Source of the DNA: Bacteroides sp. 51
Lineage (GTDB): Bacteria > Bacteroidota > Bacteroidia > Bacteroidales > Bacteroidaceae
DNA length: 64,000 bases
Reading direction: 5' to 3'
Assembly (NCBI RefSeq): GCF_010500965.1
Contig: NZ_QVMI01000003.1
Span: 62,001 to 126,000, forward strand
Part shown: positions 1 through 9,210 of the stretch, piece after piece
Numbering within the stretch: the stretch's first letter is position 1
Layout of the letters: each line of letters begins with the position of its first letter
Translations under genes and position numbers: made by a program
Notes under the pieces: model-generated
What the model saw: the letters and a program-made list of their open reading frames with translations, nothing else
The model's database searches: none
Told to the model about the DNA's origin: nothing

Positions 1-75
1 GACCTTTGATTGTTTATAGATCGAATATTAATAGAATTCGATAAATAACCAACTAAATAACATTTAGGAAAACAC

Positions 76-489
76 ATGGAAAAGAAAACAATTGTAACCG
101 GAGTAATCGGTGCAGATGTGCATGCTGTTGGGAACAAGATTATAGCATACGCATTAGAAAAAGAAGGGTTTAACATCGTAAACCTTGGCGTCATGGTATC
201 TCAGGAAGAATACATCGCAGCAGCATTAGAAACCAATGCAGATGTTATTCTGGTTTCCTCACTCTACGGACATGGCGAAATTGATTGCCAGGGTCTTCGC
301 GAGAAATGCGATGAAGCCGGATTGAAAAATATCCCCTTACTTGCCGGCGGCAACTTGGTAGTGGGAAAGCAAGATTTTGTAGAGGTAGAAAAACGGTTCA
401 AAGATATGGGATTTACCAAAGCATACCCGCCCGGAACCACAATAGAAACAACCATAGCCGACTTGAAAGAAATATTGGGTTTATCGTAA
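76..489 (+). CDS. glmS: Glutamate mutase sigma (B12-binding) subunit
   Basis: Small subunit of adenosylcobalamin-dependent glutamate mutase, which interconverts L-glutamate and threo-3-methyl-L-aspartate, the first step of glutamate fermentation by the methylaspartate route. The 137-residue length is normal for the family. The base-off/His-on cobalamin motif DxHxxG is present as D14-V-H16-A-V-G19, with H16 the expected cobalt ligand; the S61-x-L63 and G91-G92 loops that hold the cofactor tail also occur at the usual places. It opens a one-direction run with the ATPase and epsilon subunit behind it, 18 bp from the next start. No clear -7 box was found in the 75 bases before it, so the promoter may lie outside the window. 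Confidence 0.96.
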   Translation: MEKKTIVTGVIGADVHAVGNKIIAYALEKEGFNIVNLGVMVSQEEYIAAALETNADVILVSSLYGHGEIDCQGLREKCDEAGLKNIPLLAGGNLVVGKQDFVEVEKRFKDMGFTKAYPPGTTIETTIADLKEILGLS

Positions 490-507
490 GACATCCCACC
501 CTGAGCC

Positions 508-1881
508 ATGAATATCCTTACGGTAGATTTTGGTAGTACATATACCAAACTCACAGCCATCAATGCCACAGACGCCGTAATACTCGGTACGGCAAGTGCA
601 TTTACAACCATCGATTCAGATATTATTTATGGTTTTAACTCCGCACTGCGTACACTCGAAAGTAAAATAGGAGCATTCAACTACGATCGCCTCTTATGTT
701 GCAGTAGTGCAGGAGGCGGATTAAAAATGGTTGCCCTCGGACTTGTACCCGAACTTACTGCCAAAGCCGCCCGTTTAGCCGCATCGAGTGCAGGGGCTAA
801 AGTCATCAAAACCTATTCGTTCGAAATATCCCACAAAGAACAGGAAGAAATCTACAATATTAATCCCGATATTATTCTTCTTTGCGGTGGAACCGATGGT
901 GGAAATAAGGAAGTGATTATCGCTAACTCCCATCGCCTATGCGAGATTGATCGGAACTTCACTGTCATCGTAGCCGGAAATAAAAGTGCTTCACACCAAA
1001 TCAAAGACATATTTGAAACGCAGGGCAAAGATTACATCATTACAGATAATGTAATGCCTACCTTCAACAAGTTGGATATTGAACCCGCCCGAACACGTAT
1101 TCGCGAAGTATTCATCCAGAAAATTATAGATGCCAAAGGACTCTCCGGAGTTCAGGCAATGGCCTCTACCGACGTCATTCCCACTCCACTGGCGGTAATG
1201 GCAGGGTGCGAGCTATTAAGTAAAGGCACATCGAAGACACGCGGAATCGGCGATTTTATGGCGGTTGATCTTGGCGGAGCTACCACTGATATCTACTCCA
1301 TGTCGGATGGAAAGCCATCTATGAGTAGCGTATTGGTCAAGGGACTCCCCGAACCTTTCAGTAAGCGAACAGTCGAAGGAGATTTAGGGATGAGGTACAG
1401 CTTGCTTCCACTCCTCGAGGCTTCTGACACAGATGCAATGGCACACGAACTTGGAGTCGGGAAGTCCGAAATCACAGCCTGGGTAGAGAAATGTATAGCC
1501 AACCCCGACACCATTGCCACCTGTCCGGATGAACAGCGTATAGATGCTGCTTTTGCACAAAAAGCGGTAGAAATTGCCATTGAAAGACATTGTGGTTATC
1601 TGGAAAGTTCCTACACACCTTTAGGCGAGATATTTTCCCAAACCGGAAAGGATCTTTCGGAAGTAGTATATATAATAGGTATAGGAGGAGCGATTATCCA
1701 TAGCTATCATCCACCCGATATTCTGAAAGGGGCTATATACAATCCGCAGAAGCCATATATACTGAAGCCGCGACAACCGGAATTCCTGTTCGACAGGAGG
1801 TATATCTTCGCTTCTATGGGATTGATCAGTAGCATTGACCCCGAACTGGCATTACATCTCATGAAGAAAGAGATCATATAA
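508..1881 (+). CDS. mutL: MutL, glutamate mutase reactivating ATPase
   Basis: ASKHA-fold ATPase of the MutL/GlmL family, encoded between the two glutamate mutase subunits in known clusters and thought to reactivate the mutase by exchanging damaged cobalamin. It is unrelated to the DNA mismatch-repair MutL. The sequence shows the two actin-like phosphate motifs: VDFGSTYTK at residues 6-14 and VDLGGATTD at 253-261. Length 457 fits the family. It sits 18 bp after the sigma subunit and 42 bp before the epsilon subunit, the conserved order. Family identity is clear from motifs and context; the reactivation role is established knowledge of the family and not visible in the sequence. Confidence 0.93.
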   Translation: MNILTVDFGSTYTKLTAINATDAVILGTASAFTTIDSDIIYGFNSALRTLESKIGAFNYDRLLCCSSAGGGLKMVALGLVPELTAKAARLAASSAGAKVIKTYSFEISHKEQEEIYNINPDIILLCGGTDGGNKEVIIANSHRLCEIDRNFTVIVAGNKSASHQIKDIFETQGKDYIITDNVMPTFNKLDIEPARTRIREVFIQKIIDAKGLSGVQAMASTDVIPTPLAVMAGCELLSKGTSKTRGIGDFMAVDLGGATTDIYSMSDGKPSMSSVLVKGLPEPFSKRTVEGDLGMRYSLLPLLEASDTDAMAHELGVGKSEITAWVEKCIANPDTIATCPDEQRIDAAFAQKAVEIAIERHCGYLESSYTPLGEIFSQTGKDLSEVVYIIGIGGAIIHSYHPPDILKGAIYNPQKPYILKPRQPEFLFDRRYIFASMGLISSIDPELALHLMKKEII

Positions 1882-1923
1882 CATAAAAACGAGCATATAA
1901 TAAACATAGATTATAAAAGAACA

Positions 1924-3381
1924 ATGGAACTTAAAAACAAAAAACTTACCCGTGACGAGTTCTTTCAGGAACGCGAACAGGTTCTTCAACAATGGCCTAC
2001 GGGTAAAGCCGTTGATTTTGAAAAAGCTGTAGAATACCAACACGGTATTGCTGCTTCAAAACGCTTCGGCGATAAACTGGCAAAAGCCAAGGCCGAGGGA
2101 ATCACCCTGATACAGCCCCGTGCCGGTGTAGCCCTTTATACGGAACACATCAAACTTCTGCAATATCTCGAAACGGAAGGCGAAGCCGATCTGCTGCCAA
2201 GCACAATCGACAGTTACACCCGCCTGAACAGATATAAAGAAGCTGAAATAGGCATTGAAAAGAGCAAAGAAAGCGGGCGTTCCATGCTCAACGGTTTTCC
2301 GGCGGTAAATTACGGAGTAGACATTTGCCGTGCCGTAACATCCGCCCTACAAACACCTGTACAAGTACGCCACGGAACTCCTGATGCGCGATTGCTTACC
2401 GAAATCACCATTGCAGGCGGGTTTACCTCTTATGAAGGTGGAGGTATATCCTATAATATCCCCTACTCCAAAAGCCACTCATTAAAAAGCACCATTGCCC
2501 ATTGGCAATATGCCGACCGTTTGGTTGGACTTTACGAGGAAGCGGGCGTATCGATCAACCGCGAACCGTTCGGCCCACTTACAGGCACATTGGTTCCACC
2601 GTGTATTTCCAATTCGGTGGCTATTATCGAAGCACTGCTTGCCGCCACACAAGGGGTAAAAGACATTACCGTGGGTTACGGACAATGTGGAAATCTTATT
2701 CAGGATGTTGCCGCCATACGTGCCCTGAATCACCTGACCCGGAAATACCTGGATAAATTCGGCTTCACCGACGTACGGGTAACTACCGTATTCCATCAAT
2801 GGATGGGCGGATTCCCTCAGGACGAGGCCAAATCCTTTGCCGTCATTTCCTGGGGAGCAGCTGCGGCTGTCCTTGCCAAAGCCACAAAGGTTATCGTAAA
2901 AACACCACACGAAGCGATGGGCGTCCCTACCAAAGAAGCTAATGCCGCAGGTCTAAAAGCAACCAAGCAACTTACTTCCATGCTCAAAGACCAATCCTTT
3001 GTTGAGATACCGGCCGTAGTATCCGAAAGTCAGATCATTAAAGAAGAGGTAGAATGCATCCTCAATAAGGTAGAAGAACTGGGCAAAGGAGATTATGTAC
3101 AAGGCACCATCGCCGCCTTCGAAGCCGGGGTAATTGATATTCCTTTCGCTCCCAGCAAGTATAATGCTGGTAAACTGATGCCTGCACGTGATAATTCGGG
3201 CGCCGTTCGTTTACTTGATTCAGGTAATATTCCCCTCACTCCCGAGCTGAAAGCATTCCACCGCTCCAAACTGGAAGAGCGTGCGGCATTCGAGAAACGC
3301 CCTGTTAGTTTCCAGATGGTAGTGGACGATGTATATGCCATCGGGAAGGGTTTCCTTGTAGGTAGACCCAGCGGGAAGTAA
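1924..3381 (+). CDS. glmE: Glutamate mutase epsilon (catalytic) subunit
   Basis: Catalytic TIM-barrel subunit of glutamate mutase. At 485 residues it matches clostridial GlmE in length, and the substrate-binding residues fall at the same numbers as in the Clostridium cochlearium enzyme: the arginine claw R66, R100 and R149, plus E171, Y177 and Y181 in the segment around [12 protein letters not shown]. Conservation at this level argues for an active mutase and not a paralogue. It lies between mutL and methylaspartate ammonia-lyase (20 bp gap), consistent with cotranscription. The product, 3-methylaspartate, is the substrate of the next enzyme in the cluster. Confidence 0.96.
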   Translation: MELKNKKLTRDEFFQEREQVLQQWPTGKAVDFEKAVEYQHGIAASKRFGDKLAKAKAEGITLIQPRAGVALYTEHIKLLQYLETEGEADLLPSTIDSYTRLNRYKEAEIGIEKSKESGRSMLNGFPAVNYGVDICRAVTSALQTPVQVRHGTPDARLLTEITIAGGFTSYEGGGISYNIPYSKSHSLKSTIAHWQYADRLVGLYEEAGVSINREPFGPLTGTLVPPCISNSVAIIEALLAATQGVKDITVGYGQCGNLIQDVAAIRALNHLTRKYLDKFGFTDVRVTTVFHQWMGGFPQDEAKSFAVISWGAAAAVLAKATKVIVKTPHEAMGVPTKEANAAGLKATKQLTSMLKDQSFVEIPAVVSESQIIKEEVECILNKVEELGKGDYVQGTIAAFEAGVIDIPFAPSKYNAGKLMPARDNSGAVRLLDSGNIPLTPELKAFHRSKLEERAAFEKRPVSFQMVVDDVYAIGKGFLVGRPSGK

Positions 3382-3401
3382 TTAAGAATTTAAAATTAAG
3401 A

Positions 3402-4652
3402 ATGATAATGAAAATAGTTAATGTGGTATGCGCTCAGGGAAAAACAGGATTTTTCTTTGATGATCAGAAAGCGATTAAAGCAGGTGCCCGGCACGATGGT
3501 GCATTTTATATTGGCAAACCCGTAACAGAAGGTTTCACCGCGGTGCGTCAGGCGGGTGAATCTATCTCCGTACTTTTTATTCTGGAGAATGGAGCCGTGG
3601 CTCATGGAGATTGTGCTGCTGTGCAATACTCAGGTGCGGCAGGGCGCGACCCGTTATTTCTGGCTAAAGACTTTATTCCGCTGATAGAAAAAGAAATCGC
3701 TCCTATATATATAGGTAGGGAAATCAGCAGTTTCAAGGAACTTGCTGCATTGGTAGATACAACAAAGAGTCCCTCAACCGGTAAAATATACCATACCGCT
3801 ATCCGTTACGGTGTAACGCAAGCCTGCCTGGATGCGGTTGCCAAAAGTAAATCGAAACTGATGGCCCAGGTCATAGCCGAGGAATATGGTACGAATGTAT
3901 CCGACAGCATGATTCCGATCTTCACCCAATCGGGCGATGACCGTTACACAAACGCCGACAAGATGATTATGAAAGGCGCTCAGGTACTACCCCATGCCCT
4001 ATTCAACCATGTGGAAGAAAAAACCGGGCTGAAAGGAGAAAAGATAGAAGCATATATTGAATGGCTGCGTAACCGTATCCTTCAGTTCAAACCGTATGAA
4101 AGCTATCAGCCCGTTATCCATATTGATGTATACGGCACACTGGGAATTGTTTTCAATAACGATTTTGAGAAAATTGCCGATTATATTGCCGGACTGGAAA
4201 AGCTTGCCGCTCCTTTTGCTCTTCGCGTAGAAGGTCCGGTGGATATGGGCGAGAAAGAAGCCCAGATAGAAGGCCTGCGCATTATCCGTGAGTTCCTTGA
4301 AAAGAAAGGCTCCAAGGCTGAGATCGTAGCAGATGAGTGGTGCAATACCCTCGAAGACATACAGGATTTCACCTTGCGCAGGGCCGGACATATGATTCAA
4401 ATTAAAACACCCGACCTTGGTGGTATTAATAACTCCATCGAAGCGGTTCTGTTCTGCAAGGAAAACGGAATCGGAGCTTACCTGGGAGGTACTTGTAATG
4501 AAACCAATCGCTCTGCGGAGGTATGTGCCCATATCGCTATGGCTACCTCTCCTGTTCAGTATCTGGCTAAACCGGGTATGGGAGTAGACGAAGGATATAT
4601 GCTCATATTCAATGAAATGCAACGCATTCTTGCTTTAAAAGCAGTACTGTAG
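3402..4652 (+). CDS. mal: Methylaspartate ammonia-lyase
   Basis: Enolase-superfamily lyase that deaminates threo-3-methyl-L-aspartate to mesaconate. Catalytic residues match the Citrobacter amalonaticus enzyme with a constant offset of +4: H198, metal ligands D242, E277 and D311, and catalytic K335 (in QIKTPD). The length of 416 is within two or three residues of the family norm. The first two codons (ATG ATA) may not be used; an in-frame ATG at 3408 gives a start more like homologues. The TAG stop at 4650-4652 lies inside the GTAG that begins the palindromic repeat at 4649, so the insertion appears to supply or abut the stop codon. Confidence 0.96.
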   Translation: MIMKIVNVVCAQGKTGFFFDDQKAIKAGARHDGAFYIGKPVTEGFTAVRQAGESISVLFILENGAVAHGDCAAVQYSGAAGRDPLFLAKDFIPLIEKEIAPIYIGREISSFKELAALVDTTKSPSTGKIYHTAIRYGVTQACLDAVAKSKSKLMAQVIAEEYGTNVSDSMIPIFTQSGDDRYTNADKMIMKGAQVLPHALFNHVEEKTGLKGEKIEAYIEWLRNRILQFKPYESYQPVIHIDVYGTLGIVFNNDFEKIADYIAGLEKLAAPFALRVEGPVDMGEKEAQIEGLRIIREFLEKKGSKAEIVADEWCNTLEDIQDFTLRRAGHMIQIKTPDLGGINNSIEAVLFCKENGIGAYLGGTCNETNRSAEVCAHIAMATSPVQYLAKPGMGVDEGYMLIFNEMQRILALKAVL

Positions 4653-4726
4653 GGGCGGTTCGCGAACCGCCCAATGCACAGAAAGCACAGGGAACCATTT
4701 TCGGGCGGTTCGCGAACCGCCCCTAC
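4649..4726. repeat. 78-bp double-palindrome repeat, copy 1
   Basis: Two copies of a GC-rich palindrome (GGGCGGTTCGCGAACCGCCC) separated by a 34-35 bp spacer, bounded by GTAGGGG and CCCCTAC, so the whole element is also an inverted repeat. Copies of 78 and 80 bp occur at 31762-31839 and 39788-39867. It separates methylaspartate ammonia-lyase from the AtuA-like gene and overlaps the lyase stop codon. It could form strong hairpins in RNA and damp transcription between the two halves of the cluster. Confidence 0.9.
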
Positions 4727-4754
4727 AATATTATAATCACTTTAATTCAAAAAT

Positions 4755-6125
4755 ATGGAAGAAATAAGAATACTATCCCCAACCGCCATCCTTGGCTACG
4801 GATTCCCCATGGATTCCTTTATAGAAGGAATGAAGCGTAAACCGCATGTCATAGCTGTCGACGCCGGTTCAACCGATCCCGGACCTTACTACTTGGGAGC
4901 CGGGAAGTCTTTCACCGACTTCAACTCCGTAAAAAGAGATCTCGAAATCATGATCCCCGCTGCCATCGAAGCAGGTATACCTGTTATCATCGGTACAGGT
5001 GGCGGTAGCGGCGGACGGCCTCACGTAGCCTTCAACCTCGAAATCATCAAACAGATAGCAGAAGAGAAGAAACTCACCTTCAAGCTTGCCGTTATCCAGT
5101 CCGAGCTGGACAAGGAACTAATTAAGCAGAAGCTTGCCGATGGTGATATCGAGCCCCTTTTCCCAGCCAAGCAAATCACTGCCGAAGAGGTAGACGATTG
5201 CGTACGCATCGTTGCCCAGATGGGAGAAGAACCATTTATTGATGCACTGGAGCAAGGTGCAAACGTGATCCTGGCGGGACGTTCCTACGACCCTTCGGTC
5301 TTTGCTGCATTGGCCATCAAAGAAGGTTTCGACAAGGGACTAGCCATACATCTGGGGAAGATACTCGAATGTGCATCCATCGCTGCAACTCCCGGAAGCG
5401 GTAGCGATTGTATGTTCGGCTACCTCCACAAAAAGGATTTTGTTCTCGAACCGTTATCGCCTTTGCGTAAGTGTACCACCCTTTCCGTAGCCGCCCATAC
5501 GCTTTACGAGAAAACCAATCCGTATATGCTTCCCGGTCCCGGCGGGGCGATCGACCTTTACGGTGCTACCTTTACACAGTTGACGGATAACACGGTGAAA
5601 GTGACAGGAAGCAAATTCGTTCCTACCGAACAATATTTCGTAAAGTTGGAAGGCGTGAAGAAAGTGGGTTACCGCACCATCTCCGTAGCCGGAGTGAAAG
5701 ACCCCGTGATGATAGAGAAGATAGACGATATCGTTGACAGCGTTAAGGCCCGCGTGAAAGATAATTTCAAGGCCTACGGCATCACCGATTTCTTCCTCGA
5801 CTTCAAGATATATGGCAGGAATGGCGTAATGGGGCTTTTCCCCGGTGCCGACAACCGTACGGCACACGAACTGTGCATCGTCATCGAAGCCGTTGCCAAC
5901 ACACAAGAGCGTGCAGATACCATCTGCGGTTTTGCCCGTAGCACGATGTTGCACTTTGGATACGAGGGACGTATATCAACAGCCGGGAACCTGGCTTTCC
6001 CATTCTCCCCATCCGACTGCAAGGTGGGCGAAGTGTATGAGTTCAACGTGTACCATCTGATGCGGGTGGACAACCCCTCGGAATATTTCCCGGTGGAATA
6101 CATGTATTTTAAAAACGGTAAATAA
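4755..6125 (+). CDS. AtuA-like (DUF1446) family protein
   Basis: Belongs to the DUF1446/acyclic terpene utilization AtuA-like family; the biochemical role of this family in amino-acid fermentation clusters is not established. Visible features are an N-terminal ILGYGFP segment, a DAGSTDPGPYYLGAG stretch near residues 37-51 and a glycine-rich GTGGGSGGRP loop near 80-90 that could bind phosphate or a CoA-like ligand (inference). Length is 456. It is followed after 8 bp by the DUF4387 gene, a pairing found with methylaspartate ammonia-lyase in other bacteria. It may act downstream of mesaconate, where this cluster lacks a recognisable citramalate lyase. Confidence 0.88.
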   Translation: MEEIRILSPTAILGYGFPMDSFIEGMKRKPHVIAVDAGSTDPGPYYLGAGKSFTDFNSVKRDLEIMIPAAIEAGIPVIIGTGGGSGGRPHVAFNLEIIKQIAEEKKLTFKLAVIQSELDKELIKQKLADGDIEPLFPAKQITAEEVDDCVRIVAQMGEEPFIDALEQGANVILAGRSYDPSVFAALAIKEGFDKGLAIHLGKILECASIAATPGSGSDCMFGYLHKKDFVLEPLSPLRKCTTLSVAAHTLYEKTNPYMLPGPGGAIDLYGATFTQLTDNTVKVTGSKFVPTEQYFVKLEGVKKVGYRTISVAGVKDPVMIEKIDDIVDSVKARVKDNFKAYGITDFFLDFKIYGRNGVMGLFPGADNRTAHELCIVIEAVANTQERADTICGFARSTMLHFGYEGRISTAGNLAFPFSPSDCKVGEVYEFNVYHLMRVDNPSEYFPVEYMYFKNGK

Positions 6126-6133
6126 AAAAAGTT

Positions 6134-6451
6134 ATGGAATACACATTAAGAGACATAGCTTCGGTAATCAGAAGCAAAAACTCCGGCCCGTACGAATTGA
6201 CATTCGATGTGATCTTCAAAGACTTCGAGACTTACAACAAAGTAAAGGCGGCTAATGCTATCAATGAACCGGACTTTGCGGCATTGTACAATATTCCGGA
6301 GTCGGACATCATCAAGCTCGTTTATTTTGACCCGGCGAAGGCTGTAAAAATAACGATCGTACGTCCTATCCCTTCGGGGGCTTTGGGCGAAACAGATGTA
6401 TATGGTGCTCAACAACATTCTCCTTTACTGGGGTATAAAATCAAGCTATAA
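6134..6451 (+). CDS. DUF4387 family protein
   Basis: Small soluble protein of 105 residues matching the DUF4387 family, whose members are nearly always next to an AtuA/DUF1446 gene. No signal peptide or membrane segment is visible. The C-terminal half has the family-like stretch VRPIPSGALGETDVYGAQQH at about residues 76-95. It lies 8 bp after the AtuA-like gene and 2 bp before the P-loop gene, so the three are translated as a block. It is probably a partner subunit of the AtuA-like protein (inference from strict pairing). No function is assigned. Confidence 0.88.
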   Translation: MEYTLRDIASVIRSKNSGPYELTFDVIFKDFETYNKVKAANAINEPDFAALYNIPESDIIKLVYFDPAKAVKITIVRPIPSGALGETDVYGAQQHSPLLGYKIKL

Positions 6452-6453
6452 AA

Positions 6454-7398
6454 ATGTACAACCGGATACAAGAATATTCAGTTTTCTCGCAGTACTTCGC
6501 CCCGCACGGACGGGAACGGTTGTTGTTTCTGGGAGAGCAGATCGCCCAACGCCACCTTACCTATACCGACAGGCTGATAGGTATTGTAGGAGACGCCGGT
6601 TCGGGTAAGTCATCCCTCATCCGGGGGATGTTTCCCGGGCTGGAGCTATCCAACGACGATGATATGCTCAATCCGCGCAAGATCATGCAGGTGCGCGATT
6701 TGTTCGAAGACGTGCAGCAGTCTACCACCTATCATATTGACATGAGGTTCCAGACTGCCTTTACCCAGATGTTCGAGATTGTCGACTTTGTAAAGAATGC
6801 GCTCGATCACAAGCGCCGCGTCATCGTAGAACATTTCAACCTGCTTTATCCCGCCCTGGGCATCAATGCCGATATTCTGGTGGGGATAGGCGAAGAGATT
6901 ATCGTAACCCGCCCCAGCATCTTCGGACCTCAGCCGCAGAGCATTTACAACATTGTGTCCAGTTCCCTGCACTACCGCAAAGTAGCGCACTCCATTGAGG
7001 ATATCACCATTATGATACTTACCTCCGAGTTCGGTGTAGACCGGAAGATTGTTTACCCCTCCGATATGAGGAACGGTTTCATACTGAAGTTTACTAAGGA
7101 AGTCGACCTGGATTTCGAATTACTTAACACACGCATAAAGGAAGAAATAGCCAAGGGGCTTGACATTTGTTATTGCGACGAAGACCACATCCTTATCGGC
7201 GAACGGAAAGTGGCATGTAACTTTCCACGTCTTCATGTGCTCAATACTTCGGAAGTAGAAGAGTTTACACTCATCAAGCGCTTTATCCCCGACCCGAAAA
7301 CAAACACCTACTGTCTGGTAGGCGTATTGAGCAATAACGAGAACATAGCTATTGACAATCTGAATACCGTTCATTTCCTTCAAAGAAAAAAGATATGA
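6454..7398 (+). CDS. P-loop protein, probable AlaRS-like second additional domain
   Basis: A 314-residue soluble protein with a Walker A motif, GDAGSGKS at residues 46-53, followed by a uridine-kinase/PRK-like N-terminal half. The C-terminal half contains the His-bearing segment HYRKVAHSIED and a Cys/His-containing stretch near CYCDEDH, similar to the alanyl-tRNA-synthetase additional domain reported for proteins in such clusters. The domain name is recalled from family knowledge and not proven here. It starts 2 bp after DUF4387 and its stop overlaps the next ATG (ATGA at 7395-7398), showing tight translational coupling to the fumarase alpha subunit. Function unknown. Confidence 0.75.
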   Translation: MYNRIQEYSVFSQYFAPHGRERLLFLGEQIAQRHLTYTDRLIGIVGDAGSGKSSLIRGMFPGLELSNDDDMLNPRKIMQVRDLFEDVQQSTTYHIDMRFQTAFTQMFEIVDFVKNALDHKRRVIVEHFNLLYPALGINADILVGIGEEIIVTRPSIFGPQPQSIYNIVSSSLHYRKVAHSIEDITIMILTSEFGVDRKIVYPSDMRNGFILKFTKEVDLDFELLNTRIKEEIAKGLDICYCDEDHILIGERKVACNFPRLHVLNTSEVEEFTLIKRFIPDPKTNTYCLVGVLSNNENIAIDNLNTVHFLQRKKI

Positions 7399-8243
7399 CC
7401 ATCCGACAAGTTAGCACTGACAGCATAACCAAGCTGGTAGAGAAACTCTGCATTGAAGCCAATTGCCATCTGACTGATGACATATATAATTGCCTGAAAG
7501 CCTGTCACGCTACAGAAAAGTCTCCTTTAGGCAAAAACATACTGAATACGCTGATGGAAAATGCCCGGATAGCCCGTGACGAGACGGCACCTATCTGCCA
7601 GGATACGGGCATGACCGTGGTCTTCCTGACCATAGGCCAGGATGTACACATTACAGGTGGCTCGCTGGAAGATGCAATAAATGAAGGCATACGTCGGGGA
7701 TATGAAAAGGGCTACTTGCGTAAATCTGTTGTGCGCGACCCATTGGACCGGGTGAATACGAAAGATAATACGCCGGGCATTATTCATTATGATATTGTAC
7801 CGGGCGATCAACTTCACATCATCGTTGCTCCTAAAGGTTTCGGCAGTGAAAACATGAGTGGATTGAAAATGCTGAAACCCAGTCAGGGACTGCAAGGGGT
7901 AAAAGATTTTGTGATCCAAACCGTGCGCGAGGCGGGGGCAAATCCTTGTCCACCCATTATTGTGGGTGTAGGAATAGGCGGTACTATGGAAAAGAGTGCT
8001 TATCTGAGTAAGAAAGCATTGCTCCGCCCGGTAGGAGAAAAGAATCCGGACCCAGTGCTTGCCGATCTGGAAGCAGAACTTCTACAATCCGTTAATAACT
8101 TAAACATCGGTCCCGCCGGATTCGGTGGCACAACAACGGCATTGAGTGTGAATATCCTGACTTATGCCACGCATATTGCCGGATTACCTGTTTCTGTTAA
8201 TATCGGGTGCCACGCCACTCGGCATGCCGAAGGTTATATCTAA
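7395..8243 (+). CDS. Class I fumarase/mesaconase alpha subunit
   Basis: N-terminal-type subunit of a two-subunit, 4Fe-4S class I fumarate hydratase. The three conserved cluster cysteines are visible: C68 (APICQDTGMTV), C185 (NPCPP) and C272 (GCHATRHAEG). Length 282 is typical. In this cluster the likely substrate is mesaconate, hydrated to citramalate, as in clostridial glutamate fermenters; fumarate cannot be excluded, since two-subunit class I enzymes of this type act on both. The start overlaps the preceding stop by 4 bp. A 90-bp inverted repeat at 8254-8344 separates it from the beta subunit. Confidence 0.93.
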   Translation: MTIRQVSTDSITKLVEKLCIEANCHLTDDIYNCLKACHATEKSPLGKNILNTLMENARIARDETAPICQDTGMTVVFLTIGQDVHITGGSLEDAINEGIRRGYEKGYLRKSVVRDPLDRVNTKDNTPGIIHYDIVPGDQLHIIVAPKGFGSENMSGLKMLKPSQGLQGVKDFVIQTVREAGANPCPPIIVGVGIGGTMEKSAYLSKKALLRPVGEKNPDPVLADLEAELLQSVNNLNIGPAGFGGTTTALSVNILTYATHIAGLPVSVNIGCHATRHAEGYI

Positions 8244-8253
8244 ACAAAGAACT

Positions 8254-8344
8254 GAACACAGAGACATGGAGGCACAGAGTTCTATGGTTAAACTCCTGCT
8301 ACCAAATGCCACCTTCTTTTTTAAAACTCTGTGCCTCTGTGTTC
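8254..8344. repeat. CACAGAG-type inverted repeat
   Basis: Arms GAACACAGAG...GGCACAGAGTT and AACTCTGTGCCTCTGTGTTC are complementary across a ~50-bp spacer. The element sits between the alpha and beta subunit genes of the hydratase, splitting an operon that is normally contiguous. It resembles in build, but not in exact sequence, the CGCAGAG elements at 17487-17568 and 19391-19491. Confidence 0.85.
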
Positions 8345-8361
8345 TACAATAATATAAACGT

Positions 8362-8895
8362 ATGGAAACAAAAACAATCATACATCTTCCTTTCACCGAC
8401 GATGTAATTAAAAGTCTGAAAGCCGGCGATATGATTTATCTTTCAGGAGTGGTGTATACAGCAAGAGATGCTGCCCACAAACGCATGTGCGAATCGTTGG
8501 ATGCGGGCCGGGCCATGCCTTTCGAGTTTGAAGGGGCCGCCATTTATTATGCTGGTCCCTGTCCCCCAAAACCGGGAAAACCGATTGGTTCCGTAGGCCC
8601 TACCACCAGCGGACGAATGGATTTGTATGCTCCCCACCTTATCGAACAGGGATTGAAAGTGATGATAGGTAAAGGATTCCGTAGTGCCGAGGTGATAGAG
8701 GCGATCACGAAACACACAGGTATATACCTCGCAGCCATTGGCGGGGCAGCCGCCCTGATGGGGAAATGTGTGGAGAGTGCCGAGATCATTGCCTACGAAG
8801 ACCTGGGCACAGAAGCCGTCAGGCGACTGGTTGTAAAAGAACTGCCGGTTATCGTGGCCATTGATTGTAGAGGGAATAATATGTACGAGCGGTAA
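8362..8895 (+). CDS. Class I fumarase/mesaconase beta subunit
   Basis: C-terminal-type subunit of the two-subunit class I fumarate hydratase. The diagnostic segment GPTTSGRMD, which carries substrate-binding and catalytic residues in this family, lies around residues 73-81. Length 177 is typical. It should assemble with the alpha subunit at 7395-8243 to hydrate mesaconate (most likely from context) or fumarate. It is the last gene of the cluster; no gene follows in this direction before the repeat islet with the RAYT transposase. Confidence 0.93.
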   Translation: METKTIIHLPFTDDVIKSLKAGDMIYLSGVVYTARDAAHKRMCESLDAGRAMPFEFEGAAIYYAGPCPPKPGKPIGSVGPTTSGRMDLYAPHLIEQGLKVMIGKGFRSAEVIEAITKHTGIYLAAIGGAAALMGKCVESAEIIAYEDLGTEAVRRLVVKELPVIVAIDCRGNNMYER

Positions 8896-9040
8896 ATAAG
8901 TATGAATGGTAATCCTAAAGCAAGTTCAAGCTAGTGGTTAGATATAGTTCAGGGGAGTACTTGATCTAACCTAAATAAGCAAGAGTCTAGTTTAAATGAG
9001 CAAGGATTTAACCTAAATAAGCGATTGAATCTAGCAATCT
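8896..9040. repeat. Intergenic with short ~21-bp degenerate array
   Basis: No gene is seen here. Three degenerate units of 20-21 bp begin at 8963, 8983 and 9004, each centred on TAACCTAAATAAGCAA-like sequence. The spacing is close to two helical turns and resembles the arrays at 11413-11541, 20779-20906, 44375-44456 and 60299-60386. Confidence 0.55.
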
Positions 9041-9210
9041 ATGCCGCATGGCTCAGCTGGAACAGCATTAAAATCCAATGCTCTAACCTCTACATCATAA
9101 TAAGTATGCCGCATGGCTCAACCGGAACGGTTGTTAATCTTGATAGCCCGTTGCTTTAGCATCGGGTAGGATAGCGTATCCTAGCAAAGTGCGTGCCGAA
9201 GGTATGCAAT
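9041..9210 (+). repeat. REP-type repeat, copy 1 (RAYT left flank)
   Basis: About 170 bp containing two ATGCCGCATGGCTCA-type heads, a hairpin CCCGTTGCTTTAGCATCGGG, and the tail GTGCGTGCCGAAGGTATGCAAT. It ends exactly at the stop codon of the RAYT gene. A near-identical direct copy lies at 9799-9968 on the other side of the gene. Confidence 0.9.

Noticed and set aside
508-1881. DNA mismatch-repair MutL
   Set aside because: The fold is an ASKHA ATPase (DFGSTYTK, DLGGATTD), not a GHKL ATPase; context is glutamate mutase.
3999-4622. 207-codon minus-strand ORF
   Set aside because: Antisense shadow of methylaspartate ammonia-lyase, whose catalytic residues are intact.
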